5,414 bases of DNA, taken from positions 1 to 5,414 of the forward strand of contig NZ_CALHIQ010000112.1 in assembly GCF_938030725.1 (NCBI RefSeq), read 5' to 3'. The number at the start of each line of letters is the position of its first letter. The first letter of the stretch is position 1. This DNA comes from an uncultured Fretibacterium sp. (GTDB taxonomy: Bacteria; Synergistota; Synergistia; Synergistales; Aminobacteriaceae). Positions 1 to 5,414 of this stretch are shown here, in pieces. The notes under the pieces were generated by a model. It searched no databases, was not told the DNA's origin, and worked only from the letters and a program-made list of their open reading frames with translations. The translations under genes were made by a program, and so were the position numbers.

Positions 1-1046
1 TGGACACGACGATGCTCCTGCGCCGGGAGATGCGCGAGATCGAGGGGGCGTTGGCAGACCTGATGAAGGTCATCTTGGACAGGGCGGAGGCAGGGACAGA
101 CGTCCTGATGCCGGGCTTCACCCACATGCAGCACGCCCAGCCCATCACCGTCGGCTTCTGGTTCATGGCGTACTTTCAGATGTTTAAGCGGGACCTGGAC
201 CGCCTTCAGGACTGCCGTGCGCGCACCGACTTCTGCCCCCTTGGGGCCTGCGCCCTGGCGGGTACCACCCTGCCCATCGACCGGCAGGCCACCGCAGAGG
301 CCCTCGGCTTCTCCGCCCCCACGGAGAACGCCATGGACACGGTGAGCGACCGCGACTTCATGATCGAGTTCCTCAGCGCGGCCTCCATCTCCATGATGCA
401 CCTGTCGCGATGGGCCGAGGAGTTCGTCTGGTACAACAGCACCGAGTTCTCCTACCTCACCCTCGACGACAGCTTCTGCACGGGGAGCAGCATCATGCCA
501 CAGAAGAAGAACCCGGACATCGCGGAGCTCCTTCGCGGAAAGGTCGGTCGGGTCTACGGCGACCTGATGGGGCTGCTCACCGTGCTCAAGGGGACCCCCC
601 TGGCGTTCAACAAGGACTTTCAGGAGGACAAGGAGAAGGTCTACGACGCCATCGACACGTGGAAGGCAAGCATCCGTATCCTCGAAAAGATGATCGGAGC
701 CGCTTCGTTCCGGCCGGACGTGCTGAACGCACAGTTGGAGAAGGGGTTCCTCAACGCCACGGACGTGGCGGAGCACCTGGTCGTAAAGGGCATCCCCTTC
801 CGCGAGGCGCACGAGATCGTGGGGCACATGGTGAGAGCCTGCGAGAAAAAATGCTGCCGGCTTGAGGACCTTACCGACGCGGACCTGGCCCTCATCGACC
901 CTCGCCTGTCCAAGTCCATGGTGGGCGACATCGGCATCAGAGCCTGCGTGAACGCCAGGAGGTCCTACGGAGGCACGGCTCCCGGGGAGGTGCGGCGGCA
1001 GATCACAGCTGGCAGAGAATGGCTCGAGAGGACGATGCACGGTTAA
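1..1046 (+). CDS. argH: Argininosuccinate lyase, 5'-truncated by the window edge
   Basis: This enzyme catalyses the last step of arginine synthesis, splitting argininosuccinate into arginine and fumarate; it works as a cytoplasmic homotetramer of the fumarase/aspartase superfamily. The frame is open to the left edge (first whole codon at 3). The ATG at 12 is internal: the residues DTTMLLRR match the family's conserved (T)DLRLxLR stretch, so roughly 110-120 N-terminal residues lie outside the window. Numbering from that Met, THMQHAQP (37-44) carries the His region of the active site, PLGACALAGT (76-85) and SDRDF (112-116) are conserved helices, and GSSIMPQKKNPD (158-169) is the superfamily signature loop with the catalytic serine. 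NKDFQEDKE (200-208), FREAHEIVG (263-271) and GGTAP (320-324) complete the C-terminal part. All key residues are present and the C-terminus is normal, with no frameshift. The symporter gene follows 138 bp later on the same strand; no terminator is evident between them. Confidence 0.97.
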   Translation, partial: DTTMLLRREMREIEGALADLMKVILDRAEAGTDVLMPGFTHMQHAQPITVGFWFMAYFQMFKRDLDRLQDCRARTDFCPLGACALAGTTLPIDRQATAEALGFSAPTENAMDTVSDRDFMIEFLSAASISMMHLSRWAEEFVWYNSTEFSYLTLDDSFCTGSSIMPQKKNPDIAELLRGKVGRVYGDLMGLLTVLKGTPLAFNKDFQEDKEKVYDAIDTWKASIRILEKMIGAASFRPDVLNAQLEKGFLNATDVAEHLVVKGIPFREAHEIVGHMVRACEKKCCRLEDLTDADLALIDPRLSKSMVGDIGIRACVNARRSYGGTAPGEVRRQITAGREWLERTMHG

Positions 1047-1114
1047 GCCGCCGCGCCACGCTCCACCTCAAGAAAACTGCGTCCGTTTCTCGCGTTTCCC
1101 ACCGGGATTCATGT

Positions 1115-1129
1115 TAAACTGATAGTTTA
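1115..1129. repeat. Short inverted repeat in the argH-symporter gap, possible operator
   Basis: TAAACT and AGTTTA form 6-bp perfect arms around a 3-base GAT spacer. It lies in the most AT-rich part of the 1047-1184 intergenic region, 55 bp before the chosen symporter start, where a promoter would be expected. A regulator site is an inference; I could not assign a convincing -35/-10 pair. A second, weaker repeat, GTGAA-AA-TTCAC, sits at 1151-1162. Confidence 0.3.
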
Positions 1130-1168
1130 TGAACTCTCCTGCATTGACAGGTGAAAATTCACGGGCAT

Positions 1169-1176
1169 GGGAAGGA
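1169..1176 (+). promoter_or_regulatory. Ribosome-binding site that decides the symporter start
   Basis: GGGAAGGA ends 8 bases before the ATG at 1185, ideal Shine-Dalgarno spacing. Two in-frame ATGs at 1167 and 1176 lie just before or inside this motif and have no comparable purine-rich site of their own, so translation most likely begins at 1185. Confidence 0.7.
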
Positions 1177-1184
1177 TGGACGTC

Positions 1185-2528
1185 ATGAGCGATGGGCGCA
1201 ACGAGAGGGAGAACTGGGGGAGCCGGATCGGCTTCATCCTGGCGGCGTCGGGGTCGGCGATCGGGCTGGGAAACATCTGGCGCTTCCCCTACATGGTGGG
1301 GATGAACGGCGGGGCGGCGTTTCTGGTCGTCTACCTGCTGCTGGTGGCCACCGTCGGGGCGACGGTCATGCTGGGCGAGTTTGCGTTGGGACGGCGTATG
1401 CGCAAGGCGCCGGTCCCGGCCTTCTGGCAGGCGTCGGGGACCCACACCTGGACCCTCGTGGGCTGGGTGGGAACGATAGGGGGGAGCTTCATCATCCTGT
1501 CCTACTACGCGGTCATCGGGGGCTGGACGCTGAAGTACATCGTGGCAAGCCTTCAGGACCTGATGCCGCAGGCTGTGGAGGGCCGGTCCGGCGACGTCTT
1601 CAATCATTTCGTCGGCAGCCCCACGGAGGTGATCGCCTACTTCCTGGCTTTCATGGCCATGACGGTGGGCATCGTGCTGGGAGGCATCGGCAAGGGCATC
1701 GAACGCGCCTGTAAGGTGATGATGCCACTGCTCTTCCTCATCATGCTCGTGCTCATCGCGCGGGCCGTCACCCTGCCGGGGGCCCTGCAGGGCCTCGACT
1801 TCTACCTGCGGCCCGACTTCAGCAAGCTGACCTGGCCGGCCCTGTTGGACGCCCTGAGCCAGGGCTTCTTCTCCCTATCCCTGGGGATGGGCATCATGAT
1901 CACCTACGCCAGCTACATCAGGGACGGGGAACACCTGCCCTCCAGCGTCGCCTACGTGGTCTTCTACGACTCGCTGGCGGCCTTCCTGGCGGGGCTCGTC
2001 ATCTTCCCGGCGGTGTTCTCCATGGGGCTTGAGCCCACTCAGGGCGTGGGGTTGACGTTCATCGTCCTGCCGGGGGTCTTCGCCAGGATGCCTCACGGCG
2101 AAATCTTTTCCGCCCTGTTCTTCGTCCTGCTCTTCTTCGCGGCCATCACCTCCTCCATGTCGCTCTTCGAGGTGGCCGTGGCCCACGGCATGGACGACCT
2201 GAAGTGGTCCCGCAGAAAGTCCTCCCTCATTATGGGGGTCATCATCACGCTGCTGGGCCTGCCTTCGGCCGCGTCCCTGAGCGGCTCCCCCACGCTCTGG
2301 GGCATGGACTTCCTGAGCGCCATGGACTTCCTGTCCAACCACATTATGCTTCCGCTCTGCGCCATCCTGACCTGCATCTTCGTCGGCTGGCGGTTCCTCG
2401 ACAGGGCGGAGGACGAGATATCAAACCACGGGACCTATCGTTTCAAACTGCTGAGCATCTGGGCGTGGATCATCCGCATCGTGGCGCCCGTCGCCATCGG
2501 CATCGTGTTCTACAAGGGGCTCTTTTAG
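1185..2528 (+). CDS. Neurotransmitter:sodium symporter (NSS/SNF) family amino-acid transporter
   Basis: An inner-membrane Na+-coupled importer with the LeuT fold; the family's bacterial members carry amino acids, but the substrate cannot be read from sequence. The 447-residue protein opens with the typical NERENWGSRIGFILAASGSA, and GLGNIWRFP (27-35) is the unwound TM1 motif contributing to both sodium sites and the substrate carboxylate site. I place about 11 membrane helices near 13-36, 43-66, 89-119, 147-170, 177-199, 217-244, 254-280, 306-334, 346-364, 372-404 and 421-444; it ends right after TM11, so the twelfth helix of LeuT is absent, as in many bacterial members. ITSS (321-324) matches the Na2 site in LeuT TM8 and FFSLSLGMG (228-236) is TM6. 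Asp262 in TM7 stands where LeuT has Asn286, and the LeuT Glu290 position is Ala, the arrangement seen in chloride-independent Tyt1/MhsT-type transporters. The start is 1185, from the site at 1169-1176. It may be read with argH or from its own promoter. Confidence 0.95.
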   Translation: MSDGRNERENWGSRIGFILAASGSAIGLGNIWRFPYMVGMNGGAAFLVVYLLLVATVGATVMLGEFALGRRMRKAPVPAFWQASGTHTWTLVGWVGTIGGSFIILSYYAVIGGWTLKYIVASLQDLMPQAVEGRSGDVFNHFVGSPTEVIAYFLAFMAMTVGIVLGGIGKGIERACKVMMPLLFLIMLVLIARAVTLPGALQGLDFYLRPDFSKLTWPALLDALSQGFFSLSLGMGIMITYASYIRDGEHLPSSVAYVVFYDSLAAFLAGLVIFPAVFSMGLEPTQGVGLTFIVLPGVFARMPHGEIFSALFFVLLFFAAITSSMSLFEVAVAHGMDDLKWSRRKSSLIMGVIITLLGLPSAASLSGSPTLWGMDFLSAMDFLSNHIMLPLCAILTCIFVGWRFLDRAEDEISNHGTYRFKLLSIWAWIIRIVAPVAIGIVFYKGLF

Positions 2529-2565
2529 GCGGCGACGAGGGCTTGCATCTCCGCTTTCAAGAGCG

Positions 2566-2591
2566 CGAAAGGGGGCTTCGGCCCCCTTTCG
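2566..2591. terminator. Strong UUCG hairpin between convergent genes, probable shared terminator
   Basis: CGAAAGGGGGC and GCCCCCTTTCG form a perfect 11-bp stem closing a TTCG loop; read on the + strand this is the very stable C(UUCG)G tetraloop. It lies 37 bp after the symporter stop and 25 bp from the alcohol dehydrogenase stop on the other strand, so it can serve both. No clear U-run follows the stem on either strand, so it may be a weak or factor-assisted terminator or an RNA-stabilising 3' end. The rest of the 88-bp gap shows nothing. Confidence 0.75.
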
Positions 2592-2616
2592 TCGTCCTGC
2601 GAACCGCGCAAAAAGC

Positions 2617-3783
2617 TCAGTACGCCAGCTTGTAGATTTCGAGGACGTCCTCCTCGTTCAAGCGCTTCAGCTTGCCGAAGCTGCCGTGAGACGAGGCGTT
2701 CTCCGCCAGGCGGCGGACGTCCTCCTCCCGGACGTTCAGCTCGCGCAGCGTCGTCGGCGCGCCGATGGAGCTGAAGAAGTCCTCCAGTGACTCGATGCCC
2801 TCAAGCGCCTTGTCCTCGTCCGTCCCGTCGTAGATGTCGAAGACGTTCTCCGCAAGCCGGGCGAAGGGCACGGGGTATTCCTCGTGCAGGTAGCGCGCCC
2901 AGGCGGGCATCATGACCGAGAGCGACGCGCCGTGGGGCACGTCGAACAGCAGGCTGAGGGCATGCCCCAGCTTGTGGGAGGCGAAGTCCCCGCGGCCGTT
3001 TCGCCCGCAGGACAAAAAGCCGCTGTGGGCGATGGAAGCCGCCCAGGCGTACTCCGCCCGCGCGTCGTAGTCCCGCGGGTCCTCGATCAGGTCCGGGATC
3101 AGGCGCATCATGCTGCGCAGGAGGGCGTACCCCTGCTCGTCCATCAGCTCCGCCCCCTCGTCGCCGTCGAGCACGCGCTCCAGCACGTGAGCCATGATGT
3201 CCACACCGCCGTTGACCGTCTGCCGCTCCGGGAGCGTGAACTGCAGCGTCGGGTCGATGACGGACACCTTCGGGAAGAGCAGCGGGCTCGATATGGAGGT
3301 CTTGAACTCGCTCTCCGGGTTGGACACCACAGCGATGTCGTTCACTTCGCTCGAGGTGGCCGACGCCGTCAAGACACCGAAGATCGGCAGGGCCTTCTGC
3401 ACCTCAGCCTTCTTTTCAAAGAAGTCCCACACGTCGCCGTCGTAGCACGCTCCCGCGGCCACGGCCTTCGCCGAGTCGAAGACGCTGCCGCCGCCGATGG
3501 GGACGATGGCGTCAACCGGCACGGCCTTGATCCGCGCTATCGCCTCGCGCACCTTGTCCACCCGCGGGTTCGGCAGGACACCCCCAACCTCTGGAAACTC
3601 GATGCCGGCCTGCGTCAGCGCCTCCGTCACCTGCGCGTAGGCCCCGTTCTTGAAGATCGCCCTACCGCCGTAGAGCAGGAGCACACTCCTGGCGTGGATC
3701 GCGGAGAGCTGCTCCGCCAGCTTGGGGATCGTCCCCTCGCCAAAGAAGACGATCGTCGGATTCCACCACGTAAAGTTATGCAA
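2617..3783 (-). CDS. Iron-containing alcohol dehydrogenase, BdhA/YqhD-like (butanol/aldehyde reductase type)
   Basis: A cytoplasmic group III Fe-dependent dehydrogenase; relatives reduce aldehydes such as butyraldehyde to alcohols, usually with NADPH. Substrate and cofactor here are inferred from family only. Starting from the TTG at 3783 the protein has 388 residues (C. acetobutylicum BdhA has about 390) and begins MHNFTWWNPT, matching the family N-terminus, then YGGRAIFKNG (38-47) and GGGS (97-100) in the nucleotide-binding domain. The metal ligands are all present: Asp195 and His199 in VDIMAH, His270 in SHKLGH and His284 in VPHG. The C-terminus, EEDVLEIYKLAY, closely resembles BdhA. One oddity is ATSSE (142-146), where ATGSE is usual. 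An in-frame ATG at 3798 would add five residues, but it has no ribosome site and lies against the GGAGG that serves the TTG. The MATE gene ends 98 bp upstream on the same strand, so co-transcription is plausible; I see no clear promoter in the gap. Confidence 0.95.
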   Translation of the reverse strand: MHNFTWWNPTIVFFGEGTIPKLAEQLSAIHARSVLLLYGGRAIFKNGAYAQVTEALTQAGIEFPEVGGVLPNPRVDKVREAIARIKAVPVDAIVPIGGGSVFDSAKAVAAGACYDGDVWDFFEKKAEVQKALPIFGVLTASATSSEVNDIAVVSNPESEFKTSISSPLLFPKVSVIDPTLQFTLPERQTVNGGVDIMAHVLERVLDGDEGAELMDEQGYALLRSMMRLIPDLIEDPRDYDARAEYAWAASIAHSGFLSCGRNGRGDFASHKLGHALSLLFDVPHGASLSVMMPAWARYLHEEYPVPFARLAENVFDIYDGTDEDKALEGIESLEDFFSSIGAPTTLRELNVREEDVRRLAENASSHGSFGKLKRLNEEDVLEIYKLAY

Positions 3784-3791
3784 TACAAGCG

Positions 3792-3796
3792 CCTCC
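3792..3796 (-). promoter_or_regulatory. Ribosome-binding site deciding the alcohol dehydrogenase TTG start
   Basis: On the - strand GGAGG ends 8 bases before TTG at 3783. It overlaps the last base of the upstream ATG (3796-3798), whose own upstream sequence is A/T-rich with no purine-rich site. This favours the TTG, but an ATG start five codons earlier cannot be excluded. Confidence 0.65.
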
Positions 3797-3881
3797 ATTC
3801 ACAGAAAAAATTCATGAAATACAGATCAGCATCGCTCGGCGGGCCCTCGCGGTCCCTTTTTATCGTTTTAAGTGAGGCCCT

Positions 3882-5276
3882 TCAGAGCCCCTCCCCGGCC
3901 CTCCTCAGCCTGGCGAGGCGCAGGCGCCTGGCCTCGCACCGCAGGAGGCCCAGCCTGCGGCACTGGCCCCAGAGGAGCAGGATGGACAGCGCGCCGCCCC
4001 CCGCGTCCAAAGCGGGGAAGGCGCCCCAGACGCCGATGGCGCCCCAGATGCGAGGCATGATGAGGAGCGCCGGAATGAGGAAGACGAACTGGCGGCAGAG
4101 GGAGAGGAAGAGGGAGAGTCCGGACAGGCCGATCCCCTGGAAGAAGCTGTTCGTGACCATGGCGACGCCGGTGAAGATGACGCCCGCATAGGCGACGCGT
4201 CCTCCCTCGACGGCGATGGTCAGGAGTTCGGGGTCGGTGGAGAACAGGCGCATCATGTCCCACAGGAAGAAGTGCACCACGACGACGCTGCCCATGAAGT
4301 ACCCCGTGCCGAGGATGAGGGCCAGCTTCAGCGCCTCCAGCACGCGCAGGGGGCGCCGCGCGCCCCAGTTGAAACCGAAGATGGCCTGCACTCCGTCGCA
4401 TATCCCCACGACGGGTAGGAAGAGCAGGGAGTCCCAACCCATGAAGGCCCCCAGGGCGGAAACGGCGAGGGGGCCGCTGTACTTCGCCAGGGACTGGTTG
4501 AACAACACGTAAAACAAGGAAAACGAAACCTCCGTCAAGGCGGAGGGGAAACCCAGAGCCATGAGGCGACCGAGGATCCTCGGCTTCAGGCGACAGTACT
4601 TCAAGCGAAGGCGCAGGTGTCCCGACCGGCGCCAGTAGAAGGAGGCGACCCACAGCAGGCTGGTCAGCTGCGCCAACGCCGTGCCCCACGCCGCCCCCGC
4701 GACGCCCCACTTCAGGCCCCAGACGAACAGCGCGTCCAGAACGATGTTTGCGACGGCACCCAACATCTGCGTGGCCATGGCAAAGTTGGGGCGTCCCTCC
4801 GCGCGAATGGCGAAGTTCATGACGAAGGAGAGCATCCCAAAGGGCGCGCCCAGCAGGATGATGCGCAGGTACTCCCGCGACGGGCCAAGGAGCTCCTCGT
4901 TCGCGCCGCTCAGTCGAAGCAGCGGGTCCATCCAGATGAAGGCGACGACGCTCACCAGGACGCTGACCACCGCGGCCGCGGCGAGGGCGCTGCCCAGCAC
5001 GGCCTCGGCCAGGTCGTCGTTCTTCTCCCCCAGAGCCCCCGATATCATGGGGACGGCCCCGATCCCAAAGAGCAGCGAGAGCGAGAGGAGCAGGAGCATG
5101 AAGGGGAAGCAGACGCTGATGGCGGCCAGTCCCATCGTCCCGACGAGGCGGCCGACGAACATGCGGTCCACGATGTTGTACAGTGCGTTCGCAAGCATCC
5201 CCGCGATGGATGGCAGCGTGAAGCTGAAGATCAGTTTCAGCATGGGCTCACGGCCCATGCGCTGCGGCTGAAGCAT
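3882..5276 (-). CDS. MATE-family multidrug efflux transporter (MepA-like)
   Basis: An inner-membrane antiporter that exports cationic drugs or metabolites in exchange for Na+ or H+; substrate unknown. The 464-residue protein has the two-fold six-helix MATE plan. The first half opens at FTLPSIAGMLANALYNIVDR (19-38) followed by MFVG (39-42), continues with LFGIGAVPMISGALG (69-83), and includes AIRAEGRPNFAM (156-167) between helices. The second half shows GFPSALTEVSFSLFYVLFNQ (242-261) and GICDGVQAIFGFNWGARRPL (291-310), the conserved Q/N/G-A segment. The YNIVDR motif suggests the MepA-like subgroup, by resemblance only. The start at 5276 (MLQPQRMGREP) follows a run of seven Gs 7 bases upstream. 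A longer in-frame ATG at 5384 would add 36 non-conserved residues encoded across the promoter, so I reject it. The C-terminal tail after the last helix holds nine arginines in residues 440-459, probably cytoplasmic. It is the first gene of a likely two-gene unit with the alcohol dehydrogenase. Confidence 0.95.
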   Translation of the reverse strand: MLQPQRMGREPMLKLIFSFTLPSIAGMLANALYNIVDRMFVGRLVGTMGLAAISVCFPFMLLLLSLSLLFGIGAVPMISGALGEKNDDLAEAVLGSALAAAAVVSVLVSVVAFIWMDPLLRLSGANEELLGPSREYLRIILLGAPFGMLSFVMNFAIRAEGRPNFAMATQMLGAVANIVLDALFVWGLKWGVAGAAWGTALAQLTSLLWVASFYWRRSGHLRLRLKYCRLKPRILGRLMALGFPSALTEVSFSLFYVLFNQSLAKYSGPLAVSALGAFMGWDSLLFLPVVGICDGVQAIFGFNWGARRPLRVLEALKLALILGTGYFMGSVVVVHFFLWDMMRLFSTDPELLTIAVEGGRVAYAGVIFTGVAMVTNSFFQGIGLSGLSLFLSLCRQFVFLIPALLIMPRIWGAIGVWGAFPALDAGGGALSILLLWGQCRRLGLLRCEARRLRLARLRRAGEGL

Positions 5277-5283
5277 AGAGAAT

Positions 5284-5290
5284 CCCCCCC
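5284..5290 (-). promoter_or_regulatory. G-rich ribosome-binding site for the MATE gene
   Basis: A run of seven Gs on the - strand sits 7 bases before the ATG at 5276. It is an unusual Shine-Dalgarno-like sequence, pure G rather than AGGAGG, but correctly spaced. In-frame ATGs at 5258 and 5243 have no better site. Confidence 0.5.
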
Positions 5291-5349
5291 GTGTCAGTGA
5301 GTTTGCCGCAAAGTGTTTACAGGGCTTATCATAGCACAGCCGGACCTGT

Positions 5350-5379
5350 ATTATAATGATCTTGGATTTACAATCTAAA
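5350..5379 (-). promoter_or_regulatory. Probable sigma-70-type promoter for the MATE gene
   Basis: On the - strand a perfect -10, TATAAT (5350-5355), is preceded by TTTAGA (5374-5379, four of six matches to TTGACA) with an 18-base spacer. Transcription would start near 5343, giving a leader of about 65-70 bases. A second candidate with an extended -10, TGC-TATGAT, lies nearer the gene (TATGAT at 5328-5333). Either could drive both the MATE and alcohol dehydrogenase genes. Confidence 0.6.
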
Positions 5380-5403
5380 AGCAACAGAAGGGGGAGAGAG
5401 GAG

Positions 5404-5414
5404 AAAAAAAGGCC
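5404..5414 (-). terminator. Possible tail of an upstream terminator at the window edge
   Basis: Read on the - strand the right edge begins GGCC followed by seven Ts, which looks like the end of a terminator stem and its U-run belonging to a - strand gene outside the window. The other half of the stem is not visible, so this is only a suggestion. Confidence 0.2.

Noticed and set aside
12..14. ATG at 12 as the start of argH
   Set aside because: The frame stays open to the edge and conserved family residues lie immediately before and across this Met, so it is internal to a truncated gene rather than a short argH.
1070..1095. AGAAAAC...GTTTCT possible hairpin after argH
   Set aside because: Weak A/T stem with a bulge, not followed by a T-run; not a credible terminator.
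1144..1149. Perfect TTGACA -35 hexamer before the symporter
   Set aside because: No -10-like sequence is found 16-18 bases downstream, and a start there would fall beyond the ribosome-binding site.
1068..2377. Several - strand open frames opposite the symporter
   Set aside because: They overlap a clear NSS gene, have no domain or ribosome site of note, and show the Arg/His/Gln-rich look of antisense frames.
2884..4191. Long + strand open frame (435 codons) antisense to the alcohol dehydrogenase and the MATE 3' end
   Set aside because: Its translation is rich in Arg, His, Gln and Pro with no recognisable domain, spans two real genes and their gap, and is the expected mirror of GC-rich codon bias.
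4617..5300. Open frames of 227 and 196 codons on the + strand inside the MATE gene
   Set aside because: Low-complexity, charged translations with no family resemblance; shadows of a well-supported - strand membrane protein.
1..5414. Search for CRISPR, tRNA, rRNA, insertion-sequence ends, toxin-antitoxin pairs or a novel defence system
   Set aside because: No repeat arrays, cloverleaf sequences, transposase-like proteins or unassigned genes were seen; the four genes fill nearly all the window and each belongs to a known family.

Overview
The window is a GC-rich bacterial segment holding four protein genes in two convergent pairs. The left pair is on the + strand: the 3' part of argH (argininosuccinate lyase, cut by the left edge), then a complete sodium-coupled amino-acid symporter of the NSS/SNF family. 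The right pair is on the - strand: a MATE-family multidrug efflux transporter, then downstream of it an iron-dependent alcohol dehydrogenase of the BdhA/YqhD type. The two pairs meet tail to tail at about 2529-2616, where a perfect 11-bp hairpin with a UUCG loop probably terminates transcription.

The organism cannot be fixed from the sequence alone. GC-rich codon use, an 11-helix NSS amino-acid transporter and a butanol-dehydrogenase-type Fe-ADH suggest an anaerobic, amino-acid-fermenting bacterium. Synergistota is my best guess, by inference, and other GC-rich anaerobes are possible. No rRNA, tRNA, phage, insertion sequence or CRISPR element is present.

Functionally, ArgH makes arginine and fumarate from argininosuccinate, and the NSS protein would bring amino acids in on the sodium gradient. 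The Fe-ADH would reduce aldehydes to alcohols with NAD(P)H, a redox-balancing or aldehyde-detoxifying role, and the MATE protein would expel toxic compounds. MATE and ADH lie on the same strand with a gap of about 100 bp and may share the promoter read at 5350-5379. Nothing ties the two convergent pairs into one pathway.

Three start codons need attention. The symporter is best started at 1185, the alcohol dehydrogenase at a TTG at 3783, and the MATE gene at 5276. Longer versions of the last two would add residues that do not fit the ribosome-binding sites or family N-termini. I see no convincing undescribed system here. The window looks like ordinary metabolic and transport genes, and its points of interest are start sites, the shared hairpin and small intergenic motifs.
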